A stretch of 64,000 nucleotides of DNA from Hymenobacter sublimis (GTDB lineage: Bacteria; Bacteroidota; Bacteroidia; Cytophagales; Hymenobacteraceae), in contig NZ_CP095848.1 in NCBI RefSeq assembly GCF_023101345.1, positions 3,932,001-3,996,000 on the forward strand, in the 5' to 3' direction. This document shows positions 1-8,726 of this stretch, in pieces (position 1 is the stretch's first letter; every line of letters begins with the position of its first letter). A model generated the notes under the pieces. The model was not told where the DNA came from. It did no database searches and was given only the letters and a program-made list of their open reading frames with translations. Both the position numbers and the translations under genes were made by a program.

Positions 1-411
1 ATACCGGTAGAGCCCGTAAAAAAGGCTCCCCAAACCTTGTCGTACCGTGTGACGGCAACTACCTACTGGCCCGAAGTGGGCCAGACCGATGATAACCCGA
101 TGGAAACCGCCGATGGCTCCATCATTCCTACCCGGCACTCCAGCAAAACCCGCTGGCTAGCCGTTTCCCGCGACCTGCTCAATAAGTGGGGAGGCCCCTT
201 CCGCTACGGCGACAAAGTGCGCGTACGCGGTATTTCCGACGACCTAGATGGCGTCTATATCATTCATGACACGATGAACCGACGCCACCGCCACTGCGTG
301 GATGTGCTGGTTAGCAAGCGTGAATGCAAGAAGAAAAGCGGCTTTGAAGGACGCTGGACTAACATTAAGCTTACACGGTACACGGAGCCTACCCCCTGGC
401 AAGCCAGCTAG
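1..411 (+). CDS. 3D-domain protein, C-terminal fragment cut by window edge
   Basis: The frame is open from base 1, so the real start lies outside the window; a TTG at 37 is unlikely to be the start. The visible 136 codons look like a 3D (Asp-Asp-Asp) domain, a double-psi beta-barrel found in cell-wall-acting proteins such as MltA/RlpA relatives. The signs are an opening VTATTYWP strand, a central GDKVRVRGI strand, and a closing stretch GVYIIHDTMNRR followed by HCVDVLV, where the conserved acidic residues of the fold sit. In the family this fold binds or cuts peptidoglycan; which applies here cannot be judged from the fragment. It converges on the next gene with only 10 bp between stops. Confidence 0.6.
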   Translation: MPVEPVKKAPQTLSYRVTATTYWPEVGQTDDNPMETADGSIIPTRHSSKTRWLAVSRDLLNKWGGPFRYGDKVRVRGISDDLDGVYIIHDTMNRRHRHCVDVLVSKRECKKKSGFEGRWTNIKLTRYTEPTPWQAS

Positions 412-421
412 GACAGGCTAC

Positions 422-1450
422 TTACCTAATTCCCCCGGCCTTTTTAGGAAACTGCTCCAGCAACTGGGGCTGCCCGTCCGCATCATACAGGAAGGTGAGC
501 GGCTCGGCCGGGTTTCGCATGATTTCATCCAACGGAATCTGCCATTTTTTCCACATTTCCAGCAAGGACTGCGCGTACCCACTATTTTCCCAGGGGTTGA
601 AAATAGCGGTGTTGATGTCGTCAATCAGCGTATCCAGGATTACCTCGGTGTCGCCGGGCTTTACGGCGCGGGGGTAGTAATCAGGAATGATGTTCAGTAA
701 GTACGCTGCGTAGTACACTCGGGCCTTAAACTCAGCTATTTGCACCGGATGCAGGGGCCGGTAGGCGTCCTGGTACACACGGCGCATGGCCTGCTGAATA
801 ATGCCATTATCTACCAGACAAGCCACCAGCACGGTGCTATCGAGCTTGATGCTAAAGGCAATGGTGCTTAAGTCGTCATCGTACTCAAAGGGCATGGTGT
901 CTTCGCGCGGATCCGTTTCGAGAATAAACACGGAACCAGGCGTGAAATCATCATATTCCATGGGCACTCGCAACGCTTGCAGCGGTTGGAAAAACGCCTG
1001 AAATCGGCGTAGCAGCAAAGCGTTTTCGGCCAGCGGATACTGGGGGCGGGCCAACGGGTCCAGCTCGTTCAGGAGTTCCGTTACCAGAATGCCGTAGAAC
1101 ATTTTGCCTAGCCACAGAAACAGCGTCTGTTCATCGAGGCGGCGGAAACCGGCTATGCCTTCCGTAGCCGCTGCTTCTACCCGGGCCTCCAGGGGTGCTA
1201 CGTGCTGGGTGCGGCAGTGGGCGCAGCACGCAATGCGTAGCTGCTGATACTGCACAATACTCATATCCAGCAACTTAATCTGTCGTTCGTGCAGGTTATA
1301 ACGTTGCATTAGCCACTCGGCAAACACGGGTATGGTGTCCTGAGGAGGCGTGGTAGGTGTGCCGCACAGAAAGCAGTGACGCATTCCGAAGCGCATACCA
1401 TCGAAAGGATCATACAAGGACAACGCGGCGCGGGGCGGAAATTCAGACAT
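422..1450 (-). CDS. uncharacterised protein with two Cys pairs (HNH-like zinc knuckle)
   Basis: A 342-residue protein starting at MSEFPPRAAL. A longer frame to 1528 exists, but a TACTTTTG promoter box (1470-1477) sits between the two starts and favours 1450. Near the N-terminus a CFLCG pair and, about 60 residues later, a CCAHC pair surround a segment with PVFAEWLMQRY. That arrangement resembles the zinc-binding part of HNH-type proteins (CxxC...P.WL...CxxC), but no complete HNH catalytic set is visible, so nuclease activity is not claimed. The rest is acidic and apparently all-helical, with no signal peptide or membrane segment. Function unknown; cytoplasmic by inference. Confidence 0.6.
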   Translation of the reverse strand: MSEFPPRAALSLYDPFDGMRFGMRHCFLCGTPTTPPQDTIPVFAEWLMQRYNLHERQIKLLDMSIVQYQQLRIACCAHCRTQHVAPLEARVEAAATEGIAGFRRLDEQTLFLWLGKMFYGILVTELLNELDPLARPQYPLAENALLLRRFQAFFQPLQALRVPMEYDDFTPGSVFILETDPREDTMPFEYDDDLSTIAFSIKLDSTVLVACLVDNGIIQQAMRRVYQDAYRPLHPVQIAEFKARVYYAAYLLNIIPDYYPRAVKPGDTEVILDTLIDDINTAIFNPWENSGYAQSLLEMWKKWQIPLDEIMRNPAEPLTFLYDADGQPQLLEQFPKKAGGIR

Positions 1451-1469
1451 GGCAACTGGAATGAAACCG

Positions 1470-1477
1470 CAAAAGTA
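1470..1477 (-). promoter_or_regulatory. -7 promoter box TACTTTTG
   Basis: Matches the Bacteroidota sigma-ABfr -7 consensus TAnnTTTG on the minus strand, 19 bp before the ATG at 1450. A CAAA (TTTG on the minus strand) at 1501-1504 is 23 bp further up, a little beyond the usual 19-21 bp spacing. It decides the start of the gene at 422-1450. Confidence 0.5.
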
Positions 1478-1589
1478 CGGCAAGCGGCCGTCCGGCCGCG
1501 CAAACAGGGCCAGACAACTTCTTCCCATTGCGGCAAGTGAAGCCTGAATACTTCCCTACTCGCTAATTGTTTGCTACCAAAACCCAAAA

Positions 1590-1632
1590 ATAGCAAAGCC
1601 CCTGACTATCAAGTAGCCAGGGGCTTTGCTAT
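1590..1632 (-). terminator. perfect 15-bp stem terminator
   Basis: Inverted repeat ATAGCAAAGCCCCTG (1590-1604) and its exact complement (1618-1632), 13-nt loop. It lies 20 bp beyond the stop of the minus-strand gene 1652-2053 and most likely ends that transcript. Confidence 0.75.
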
Positions 1633-1651
1633 GTTGCTCAAGTGTCAGGCC

Positions 1652-2053
1652 CTAGCGCGACAGGCTGGAACCTAGTTTGATTAGCAGCTTTCCTAGCTGA
1701 GCCAGGGGGGCGCTGTAGCCATCGGAGGTTTCGTCGGCTACTTTGGAGGTTTCGGCCCCGAGCGTAGCCATGGTTTCGGCAATGTCGTGGGCTTCGGTTC
1801 CCGGGGTGCTGAGCTGCTCACGCAGGGTAGTCAGCTCCTGGATAATTTTGGCCAGGCCGGGGCGCTCGGAGGCGCGCAGCACTTCAGCCCACCGGTCAAT
1901 TTCAGTTAGGCCTTTTTCACCGGCTTTGTCGGGAGCCCCGGCGCTCAACAGGCTCAGGGTATCATCGAGCAGGGCAGAGTTCTGCTGATCCGTAACATCG
2001 AGGGGCACGGTAGGGGTAGCCGGGGTTTGGGGGGTGGAGGCGGTGGAATCCAT
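1652..2053 (-). CDS. uncharacterised small acidic helical protein
   Basis: 133 residues, no signal peptide, no Cys. A Thr/Pro-rich N-terminal tail of about 20 residues precedes a mostly helical body containing LTEIDRWAEVLRASERPG and a C-terminal helix LGKLLIKLGSSLSR. I do not recognise a family. It is transcribed divergently from the large NERD-like/WG protein at 2206, from which it is separated by about 150 bp, so the two may share a control region. It has its own strong terminator downstream. Confidence 0.55.
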   Translation of the reverse strand: MDSTASTPQTPATPTVPLDVTDQQNSALLDDTLSLLSAGAPDKAGEKGLTEIDRWAEVLRASERPGLAKIIQELTTLREQLSTPGTEAHDIAETMATLGAETSKVADETSDGYSAPLAQLGKLLIKLGSSLSR

Positions 2054-2205
2054 AAGCGGGAAAGAAATTCAAACGGATGAGTAAGAAGGCTACCAACCTA
2101 TACTTGCCCAGGCCCGGAAAAGTTGGCATACCTCAACCGCTAAATGACCGTACAATGCCGCGCGGCCCATTCTGGCCGGAAAGTTGCGGCCCGCGCCGCC
2201 CACCT

Positions 2206-4314
2206 ATGCTGCACATCTACCAATCGGCTCCTTTTTCTTCTCCCTCCCGGCAGCAACAGTTTGAAGCCGTGGTGGCGGCCTTGCGCGCGGAGGCGGGGGC
2301 TCCCTACACCCTGGTCCTGGCCAACATCACACCAGACCCTTCCCAACCTGATTTACAGTTAGATGCGGTGGTTATTCGGCCGCGCAGCCTGACTATTCTG
2401 CAGTTGATAGCGGCCGGCGGACTGTTGCATATCCCGGATTTGCGCGCCAGCACCTGGCTGCTGGACGGCATACCCCTGGAACTGCCCGGCGAAGCAGCTA
2501 ACCCGTTTGCCTTGTTTGAGCAGCAGCGCACCGTGCTGGCAACGTGGCTAGCTCCGCATTTACCGCCCGAAGCCGCTAACCTGCAGTTCACCACTGGCCT
2601 GGTACTGTTCGGGGCGCCAGTGCGGTTTGGGCCCGAAGTGGAAGCGCGCATGGCGGCCGTACCTGCGGCTTCTACCTTCCATCTGTTGGCCGACCCCGCC
2701 CGGTTCACGCGCCGCTTGGCCCAGCTGGCTACCCCAGAAATTGACCTTACCCCCGCCGACCTAGAGCAGCTCGTCCACAGCCTCGGCATAACCGCCGCTT
2801 CACCGCCAGCAGCAGCAGCACCCGAGCCGGACCAGCCAGTAGCGGCTGAGCCGGCTCGGGCCGGTGACTTGCTGCGGCAGAAAGCTGGCCAGTTGTGGCG
2901 GTGGCTGGGCGCGGAGGATGTAGATGAGCTGGACCGCCGTTCCACTGGCTACGAGGTTGACTTAGAGGCGCGCAGCCAAGAAAAGCAGGAGCTGGAGCAG
3001 TTGCGCACCAGCTTGCAGACGGATCTAAGCCAACAGCTGCGCGCCATGGAAACCCGGGAAACGGAACGGGAGCAGCGCATTCAGCAACTGCAGCAGCAGC
3101 TAGCCGCTGCCCCCGTAGCGGCCGAAGCCCCAGACCTGCAAGCTCAGCTAGCCACCGAAAAACGCGAAAAGGACGCGCTGGAGTCTTCCATTCAGGCGTA
3201 CCGTACGGAGCTAGAAAACCGCAACCAGGAGTTGGGCAGCAAAATTCAGCAGCTGGAAAACCTGATTCAGCGCCTGTCTGCGGCCCCTACCGTTGTGCCC
3301 CCGGGTAGTACGGCCGTCCTCCCGGAACCACCTGCTTTGCCCAAACCAACAGCCGAGCCTACTCCGGCCCCCGAGCCTCCAGTGGTTCCGCTAGCAGCCC
3401 CAGTGCTGCCAGCTCCACCGGTAACGGCTGCCCCAACAGCACCGAGTCCTACAACAACGGTCCCGCCTACCGCGCCGAAGCCGCCTATTACCACGCCTCC
3501 GCGGCGGGAGCAGTTTGGCCGGCCAGCGGAAGCGCGGCAGCGGCTGTTGGCTGGGTTGGACCGCTGGCGGCCCGCGCTGCGCCAACTGACGGGCCGCTTT
3601 GGGCCGTGGGTGGCCAAGGTGCGCCAGCAGCCCCGGCAGACTTTGTATGCAGCTAGCGCGGGAATAGCCTTGCTGGTGGCCGTAGGCATTGTCCGCTGCA
3701 GCAGCGCCGGAGCCCCGGTTCCTTTTCAGGAGCAGGGGCGCTATGGCCTGCTGGCTTCAAATGGCGACACGCTTTTACCGGCCCGTTACACTACAATTGG
3801 CGAGTTCAAGAACCACGTGGCGGTAGTCGAGCAAAACGGCGTTTTCGGGTTTATCCGCGACGATGGTACGGAAGTGGTGAAGCCCGCCTACGATGCGCTG
3901 TATCCGTACTCCGATGGGTACGCCCGAGCCCGTGTGGGGCAGCTCTACACTTTCCTGGACGCTACGGGCCAGGAATTTGGCGCTTATTATTACGCCGCCC
4001 GCGACTTTGCCGGGGGCTATGCCGCCGTGCTCGACTACCGCGGCTGGCATTACCTGACTGGCCCCGATGAGCCAGCTACGGCTCCCGTCATCTTCCAGGA
4101 AGCCTATTCCTTCGAGCAAGAGTTGGCGCGGGTTAAGACGCAAAACAAGTTCACGTTTATCGGGCCTGAGTACTTGGCCGACACCACCGTGGGAACGGCG
4201 CCGTTCGGGCGCTACACGAGTGCCACCGACTTTGATGCCCAAGGCCGCGCCCGGGTTAGTCAGCAGGGCCGCACCTTCTTTATTGATCGGGACGGGGATG
4301 AAGTAAAAGAGTAG
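2206..4314 (+). CDS. NERD-like / coiled-coil / single-TM / WG-repeat protein
   Basis: 702 residues from MLHIYQSAPF; an upstream in-frame start at 2077 is only 24 bp from the divergent gene and adds a Pro/Arg-rich segment unlike a folded domain, so 2206 is preferred. In order: residues about 1-200 resemble a nuclease-related (NERD-like) domain (DAVVIRPRSLTILQL, FTTGLVLFG strands); about 240-365 is a long Gln/Glu-rich coiled coil; 366-430 is a Pro/Ala/Thr linker; 479-500 is one hydrophobic helix (LYAASAGIALLVAVGIV); about 505-700 carries WG-type repeats (GRYGLLASNGDTLLPARY, GVFGFIRDDGTEVVKPAY). The order suggests a cytoplasmic N-terminus and a periplasmic WG domain. NERD-like domains are thought to act on nucleic acids; here the catalytic residues cannot be confirmed. 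Role unknown. Confidence 0.65.
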   Translation: MLHIYQSAPFSSPSRQQQFEAVVAALRAEAGAPYTLVLANITPDPSQPDLQLDAVVIRPRSLTILQLIAAGGLLHIPDLRASTWLLDGIPLELPGEAANPFALFEQQRTVLATWLAPHLPPEAANLQFTTGLVLFGAPVRFGPEVEARMAAVPAASTFHLLADPARFTRRLAQLATPEIDLTPADLEQLVHSLGITAASPPAAAAPEPDQPVAAEPARAGDLLRQKAGQLWRWLGAEDVDELDRRSTGYEVDLEARSQEKQELEQLRTSLQTDLSQQLRAMETRETEREQRIQQLQQQLAAAPVAAEAPDLQAQLATEKREKDALESSIQAYRTELENRNQELGSKIQQLENLIQRLSAAPTVVPPGSTAVLPEPPALPKPTAEPTPAPEPPVVPLAAPVLPAPPVTAAPTAPSPTTTVPPTAPKPPITTPPRREQFGRPAEARQRLLAGLDRWRPALRQLTGRFGPWVAKVRQQPRQTLYAASAGIALLVAVGIVRCSSAGAPVPFQEQGRYGLLASNGDTLLPARYTTIGEFKNHVAVVEQNGVFGFIRDDGTEVVKPAYDALYPYSDGYARARVGQLYTFLDATGQEFGAYYYAARDFAGGYAAVLDYRGWHYLTGPDEPATAPVIFQEAYSFEQELARVKTQNKFTFIGPEYLADTTVGTAPFGRYTSATDFDAQGRARVSQQGRTFFIDRDGDEVKE

Positions 4315-4325
4315 CCTAGGCGGCG

Positions 4326-4787
4326 CTAGTCGTCGTCGCGCTTGTGTTTGCGCTTGAACTTGCCGTGTCCTTTGCCCTTGCCCCGGCCCTCTAACCACTG
4401 CCACACGGCGGCTTGGTAGCTGCGTACTGATGAGGATGCTGGGGCAGAGCGCCTCCCTGGGCTGGTAGCCGTAGCCAAGAGTACCCGGCCATCGGGTTGG
4501 GGCCTACTGGCCACGGCCTCCCCCAGCAGGGAGCAGCCTTGTCCGTCTTTTAACTCCGTCCGGCTTCCATCGCGCCCTACCACAAATCCGTCGCGGGTAA
4601 CCAAGCGGCCGTTGGGTAGGCGTATGTCGCGCGTCATGGGGCGGGTTTCCCCATTCCGGATAAGGTACATGCCGCCGTCGCGCCGCTGAAAACCATCATT
4701 GGCCTGAGCGGTAGCACAGTGGGCAAGCAGAGCGAGACAGCAAGTCAGCAGGCTAAATCGGGAAAACATAGAGAAGCGAAATTTCAA
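4326..4787 (-). CDS. secreted DUF6799-like protein
   Basis: 153 residues, with a second possible start MFSRFSLL at 4769. A signal peptide ends near ATAQA. Residues about 32-95 contain repeated DG turns (GFQRRDGGMYLIRNGE, LPNGRLVTRDGFVVGRDG, RTELKDGQGCSLLG), the pattern I associate with DUF6799 of Bacteroidota. The tail is strongly basic and Gly/Lys-rich (GKGKGHGKFKRKHKR), ending in DDD. Likely periplasmic or surface protein, possibly binding an acidic polymer or metal, but no function is established. Converges on the WG-repeat gene with an 11-bp gap. Confidence 0.6.
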   Translation of the reverse strand: MKFRFSMFSRFSLLTCCLALLAHCATAQANDGFQRRDGGMYLIRNGETRPMTRDIRLPNGRLVTRDGFVVGRDGSRTELKDGQGCSLLGEAVASRPQPDGRVLLATATSPGRRSAPASSSVRSYQAAVWQWLEGRGKGKGHGKFKRKHKRDDD

Positions 4788-4962
4788 GGGAAGCTGGGCA
4801 GGTGGGGGTAGCCCGCAGTACGCGGAAGCAGGCCGGAAGTTAGGAGCGCAAAGCAGGGGCCAAAATCTTGGTTGGGCCTGGGTTACCTTCTATGCGCAGA
4901 ATTATAAAGGCTTAGCAACCACTGTTGCGCTTGTTACTACCCTCACCTTACTTGTTAACATC

Positions 4963-5325
4963 ATGAAAGCTACCTTCAAATTGATGCTGCTGGCTGCTGC
5001 CGTTGCCTTTGCCGCTACCTCTTGCACTCAGGAAGGCAAAGAAAACGCCGACGCCGCTGCTGCCAACACGGAAGCTGCCGCTGAAAACGCCGGCGACGCT
5101 GCCGCTGCCGAAGCAACCAACGCCGCTAACGCAACCGAAGCCGCCGCTGAAAACGCTGGTCAGGCCGTAGAAAATGCCGCCGACAAAGCCGCTAACAAGA
5201 CGGAAGCTGCTGCCAACGAGGCCGCTGCTGAAACCAAGGAAGCTGCCAACCAGACCGAAGCCGCCGCCGACAAAGCTGCCGCTGACGCCAAAGCCGAAAT
5301 CAACGCTGCTACTAAAAATAACTAG
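4963..5325 (+). CDS. Ala/Glu-rich low-complexity lipoprotein
   Basis: 120 residues. A lipoprotein signal (MKATFKLMLLAAAVAFAATSC) places the lipidated Cys at residue 21. The mature part consists almost only of Ala, Glu, Asn, Lys, Asp and Thr in a degenerate repeat around TEAAAENAG and TEAAADKAA, expected to form one long polar helix, reminiscent of LEA-like or Lpp-type helices. There is no sign of an enzyme. It stands alone, with a long AT-richer leader upstream and a strong terminator directly downstream, suggesting independent high expression. Role unknown; envelope spacer or desiccation/osmotic protection are only possibilities. Confidence 0.65.
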   Translation: MKATFKLMLLAAAVAFAATSCTQEGKENADAAAANTEAAAENAGDAAAAEATNAANATEAAAENAGQAVENAADKAANKTEAAANEAAAETKEAANQTEAAADKAAADAKAEINAATKNN

Positions 5326-5352
5326 TCGCAGCCAAGGTCATTCGCTTTGTAA

Positions 5353-5388
5353 AGAGCCCGTGCTAACAGCTAGCACGGGCTCTTTTTT
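5353..5388 (+). terminator. 13-bp stem terminator with T run
   Basis: AGAGCCCGTGCTA (5353-5365) pairs with TAGCACGGGCTCT (5371-5383), loop 5 nt, followed by a run of T. Ends the Ala/Glu-rich lipoprotein transcript. Confidence 0.85.
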
Positions 5389-5410
5389 TAGTGTCGCAGC
5401 TCCCGCCGGC

Positions 5411-6952
5411 CTACCCCTGGCTAACCAAGGCAGTATCGGAAGCGCCAGCCAGCTCCAGCAGCACCTCGTAGTAGGGCCGGCCTTCAATGCGGGCCTGCAG
5501 CCAGCTGTAAAAGCTCAGGGCCTGCAAGTCTTCCTGCTCTAGGGGCACGAAAGAAGGAATGCTAGCCGCGCGGGCGGCAAATGCTGGCGCCCGGGCTAGG
5601 GTAGGCTCATCAATAATATCGCGCACCAGCTGCAGGTAGTACAGCACGGCCGCGTAGCCGCCCCCATCGGGCCCGAACCGCTCCTTGATTAGGCGTTCAA
5701 TGGCTCGCAGCCGGTTCAGAGCCAGGTCAGGGTTGCCGAGCTCTAGCTGCGTCAGCATTTCGCCCATGTTGCGGTTGAGCACCCACTCCACGCCCATTTC
5801 CTGCTCGCACCAGTGGTCAGTACGGCCAATGGCCAGCAGAATTTGGTTGGTTTTCTGAAACTGTCCTTCGGCAAAATAATGGAAGCCCAGGCCCAAACGG
5901 GCCGTGAGCTGGTCGCGGGAAGTAAGTGGGGTGCGCAAAATGTCTTCCAGCAGCCGAATGCTGTCGGCGTTGCGGCGTAGGAAGGCGTAGTTAGCGGCCA
6001 GCAAAAAGGTGTAGCGGGCCAGCAGCTCCCTGGCCTGCAACTTCGGGCCCGCCTCCAGCACCGCCCGCAGCCGCTCCAGGTATTCCACTGATTCGCGGAA
6101 CCGCCGGGTACGGTACAGGGAGTGCGCAATCATGTACAGCAACCCCAGTTGGGCCTCGCGGTGGGCGGGCTGAAAGCCGTGGCGCTTTTCCATGAGGTGG
6201 TAGCAGCGCATCACGAAGGGCGCGAAGGAAAGGTAGTCGCGGCGCACGAGCATGGCTGCCCGGGCCAGCGACATTAGCCGGTAGAGCAGGGCCGGCCGCC
6301 GGGCAAAAGCTTCCTGCAGATCATACTCGCGTAGCACGTCCTGCAGAATGGTATCGAACGACTCGCCGGCCCGGCCTTTCACGCGCGCTTCCCGCAGCCG
6401 CTGCCGAATCAGGCTGTCGGCAATGTTGGCACGCTCCTCCTCGTCGGCGGCTTTTTTGTTGAGGTTGCGCCGCTGAATGATGTCCGTCAGGTCATCGGCG
6501 TACTTGCTACCGGCCTGGGCAATCTGGAGGTTGTACACGGTATTGAGCAGCTGATACTGCTCGTTCTGGCGGGCCAGCTTTTCGGCTTTGCGCACCGTGT
6601 TCCAGGCCAGCCGGGGCACACTCACCTCAAACAGATACTGGGCCAACGTGAGCAGGCTGCGCACGGAGGAAGCGGCGGTAGCGTCTTGCTGGCGCTGGCG
6701 CAGCAGCAGGTAGTCGGTGAGGTGGCGCATGAGGCGCTTGCGCAGGGCGTAGTAGGCTACGGCGTTGGGCTCCTCGGGGTAAAGCCGGGCCAGCAGCTCC
6801 TCGGTAGCATACTCTTTCTGGTGCAAGAGCAAGTCGCAGAGGCGGACGTCCATCCGGCCTTTCTGCTTGCGGCGCTGGCGCTGGATAAACTGCCGAAAGT
6901 CCTTGCGGTCGTCGGCGGAAAAAGTCAGGAGCGTAGTGCGCAAGTCATCCAT
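5411..6952 (-). CDS. uncharacterised helical-repeat (TPR-like) protein
   Basis: 513 residues, no signal peptide. The N-terminus (MDDLRTTLLTFSADDRKDFRQFIQRQ) followed by a short wHTH-looking segment (YATEELLARLYPEE, LRKRLMRHLTDYLLL) and then about 400 residues of paired amphipathic helices looks like a TPR-type superhelix, a layout common in Bacteroidota hypothetical proteins. I do not see individual canonical TPR consensus positions clearly enough to count repeats. Probably a cytoplasmic protein-protein interaction scaffold; no function is claimed. The gene is isolated, with about 200 bp of AT-rich sequence before the next gene on the other strand. Confidence 0.6.
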   Translation of the reverse strand: MDDLRTTLLTFSADDRKDFRQFIQRQRRKQKGRMDVRLCDLLLHQKEYATEELLARLYPEEPNAVAYYALRKRLMRHLTDYLLLRQRQQDATAASSVRSLLTLAQYLFEVSVPRLAWNTVRKAEKLARQNEQYQLLNTVYNLQIAQAGSKYADDLTDIIQRRNLNKKAADEEERANIADSLIRQRLREARVKGRAGESFDTILQDVLREYDLQEAFARRPALLYRLMSLARAAMLVRRDYLSFAPFVMRCYHLMEKRHGFQPAHREAQLGLLYMIAHSLYRTRRFRESVEYLERLRAVLEAGPKLQARELLARYTFLLAANYAFLRRNADSIRLLEDILRTPLTSRDQLTARLGLGFHYFAEGQFQKTNQILLAIGRTDHWCEQEMGVEWVLNRNMGEMLTQLELGNPDLALNRLRAIERLIKERFGPDGGGYAAVLYYLQLVRDIIDEPTLARAPAFAARAASIPSFVPLEQEDLQALSFYSWLQARIEGRPYYEVLLELAGASDTALVSQG

Positions 6953-7161
6953 GTCGGGAAGATAAAGCTCCGTTCGACATCCCCCAATTTCCCAGCCGAT
7001 AAGTCAGAAGTATTTTACGCAAGGTATTGTTTTACAATATCTTATAGGCATTTATATAAACATCCAATAGTCTGAATAAAGGAAAAGCTGGTTGGGGTTA
7101 TCCGTTCTTAACGCCCACCTTCGATTCATCACTTCTATCCCCCACTTTCTGTCCTTCTATT

Positions 7162-7923
7162 ATGATCCGCGTACTGTTTACTTTCTTGTTTGTGCTGGCC
7201 GGGGTAGTAGCCCACGCCCAGGATGTGCTCACCAAGTCCAACGGGGAGGAGCTGCAGGTGAAGGTGCTGGAAATTACGCCCACCGAAGTCCGCTACAAGC
7301 GCACCGACAACCCCGACGGCCCCCTTATCACGGCGCGCCGCACGGATGTGTTCATGATTCGCTACGCTAATGGCACGAAGGAGCTGCTTAGCGGGGCCAG
7401 CGCGCTACCTGCTACCACCCCCGCCCCCCTTCCCGCGGGCAGCACTACTACCACTTCCCGAACCGGAACCGTTCCCGGCGACGAGGAGTCTATGTACGAG
7501 GAGGTGCAGCTGAACGGCCCCCGCCTGGGCTTTACCGTTCTGAGCGGCGGGGTAGCTACCAAGGCTGATAAAGACTACAATGTCAATCCGTTTCTAACCC
7601 AGTTTGGCTGGCAGTTTGAAACCCGGATTTTTCGCCTTGATAACGGTACTGCGGGTCTGCTAGAGCTAGTGCCCCTGATTGGCGGCCTGGAGCAGGGCAA
7701 GTTTCTGCCCAGCCTGAACGCGCTAATTGGAATTCGCGGGCCCAAGGGCTTGGAGTTTGGCCTGGGGCCCAACGTGTCGCCAACCGGAGCCAGCATTGCC
7801 TTGGCCGTGGGCACTTCCTTCCGCAGCCAGGGCATCAATTTCCCGGTGAATTTTGCGGTAGTCCCCGGCAATGGCGGGGCCCGCTTCAGTTTGTTGTTTG
7901 GGTTTAACTCCCGCCGCCGGTAG
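7162..7923 (+). CDS. secreted protein: N-terminal YANGTKE module plus beta-barrel-like domain
   Basis: 253 residues with a signal peptide ending at VVAHAQ. Residues 20-75 form a small all-beta module (DVLTKSNGEELQVKVLEITPTEVRYKR...VFMIRYANGTKELL) that recurs in the next gene. A Thr/Pro linker follows, and the C-terminal 130 residues are Gly-rich alternating strands (GPRLGFTVLSGGV, GFNSRRR end) as in small outer-membrane beta-barrels. Likely located at the outer membrane. It lies 32 bp before a paralogue of its first module, so the two are probably cotranscribed. Function unknown. Confidence 0.6.
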   Translation: MIRVLFTFLFVLAGVVAHAQDVLTKSNGEELQVKVLEITPTEVRYKRTDNPDGPLITARRTDVFMIRYANGTKELLSGASALPATTPAPLPAGSTTTTSRTGTVPGDEESMYEEVQLNGPRLGFTVLSGGVATKADKDYNVNPFLTQFGWQFETRIFRLDNGTAGLLELVPLIGGLEQGKFLPSLNALIGIRGPKGLEFGLGPNVSPTGASIALAVGTSFRSQGINFPVNFAVVPGNGGARFSLLFGFNSRRR

Positions 7924-7955
7924 TCTGATTTTCTCGCTTCTTTATCTTCATCCGC

Positions 7956-8561
7956 ATGCGCTTTATTCTACTTTTCCTGAGCAGCCTACTGTTGGCGCTA
8001 CCTACTACCGCCCAGGATGTTATCCTGCAAACCGATGGAGCCGAGGTTCCGGGTAAAGTGCTTGCCATTACGCCGGAGCGCGTTACCTACGTAAGTGCCG
8101 CCGCCGACACCCTGCAACTGCCTGCCGCGCAGGTATTCCTGATTCGCTATGCCAACGGCACGAAGGAAGTGCTCCGCAACCTAGCCACGCCAGCCCCGGC
8201 CCCTACTCCTGCCATTAGCCCCACCGAAGCCTACGCCCAAGGCCGCCACGATGCCCGCGTGCATTTCAAGGCGCCGGGAGCGTTTTGGGGTACATTCGGA
8301 GCCACAGCAGTCAGCATACCCGTGCTGGGAGGTTTGGGAGGCCTGGCAACCGGCACGGCCATTGCCGTGACGCCGCCCAAGGAGCATAACCTGAACGTGC
8401 CTGACCGCCAGCGCCAGTCCGACGCCAACTATATGCGGGGCTACGAGAAGCAGGCCCAGCGCAAAAAGGTAGGCAAAGCGGCGGCCGGCTTCGGTACGGG
8501 CCTAGTAACCGGAGCCGCCCTGTGGCTGCTGATTGCATTTTCCACAATCAAGCACATATAG
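7956..8561 (+). CDS. secreted protein: YANGTKE module plus glycine-zipper-like membrane segment
   Basis: 201 residues. Signal peptide to about LPTTAQ. Residues 20-70 repeat the module of the upstream gene (DVILQTDGAEVPGKVLAITPERVTYVS...VFLIRYANGTKEVL). After a Pro-rich linker come a YAQGRHDA segment and two Gly/Ala-rich hydrophobic stretches (VSIPVLGGLGGLATGTAIAV and AAAGFGTGLVTGAALWLLIA), which may insert into a membrane. It is 32 bp downstream of the related gene. The two share a sensor-like or anchor-like N-terminal module attached to different membrane parts. Role unknown. Confidence 0.55.
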   Translation: MRFILLFLSSLLLALPTTAQDVILQTDGAEVPGKVLAITPERVTYVSAAADTLQLPAAQVFLIRYANGTKEVLRNLATPAPAPTPAISPTEAYAQGRHDARVHFKAPGAFWGTFGATAVSIPVLGGLGGLATGTAIAVTPPKEHNLNVPDRQRQSDANYMRGYEKQAQRKKVGKAAAGFGTGLVTGAALWLLIAFSTIKHI

Positions 8562-8692
8562 TTGCTGGCCAAGGCTGTCCTCTTCTGCTTTCCCTAAGTC
8601 CACGGGGCCTAGGTTATGAAGCCACGCCACCCTGGCCGGTAACTCACGGAGTGCAGTACCCGCACAACTCCGCGCCAAGCAGCACCGCAAAG

Positions 8693-8700
8693 TATCTTTG
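8693..8700 (+). promoter_or_regulatory. -7 promoter box TATCTTTG before the csbD remnant
   Basis: TAnnTTTG match 27 bp upstream of the expected csbD start. No clear -33 TTTG is seen at the right distance. Its survival suggests the decay of the gene behind it is recent. Confidence 0.4.
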
Positions 8701-8726
8701 GTTTCTACTCACATTTTTCCCCTCTC

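Noticed and set aside
2077..2205. N-terminal extension of the WG-repeat protein
   Set aside because: Starts 24 bp from the divergent gene and encodes a Pro/Arg-rich stretch unlike a domain; the ATG at 2206 is better.
5041..5320. Repetitive coding DNA as a CRISPR or tandem array
   Set aside because: The repeats are Ala/Glu codons of one open frame with a lipoprotein signal, without regular spacers.
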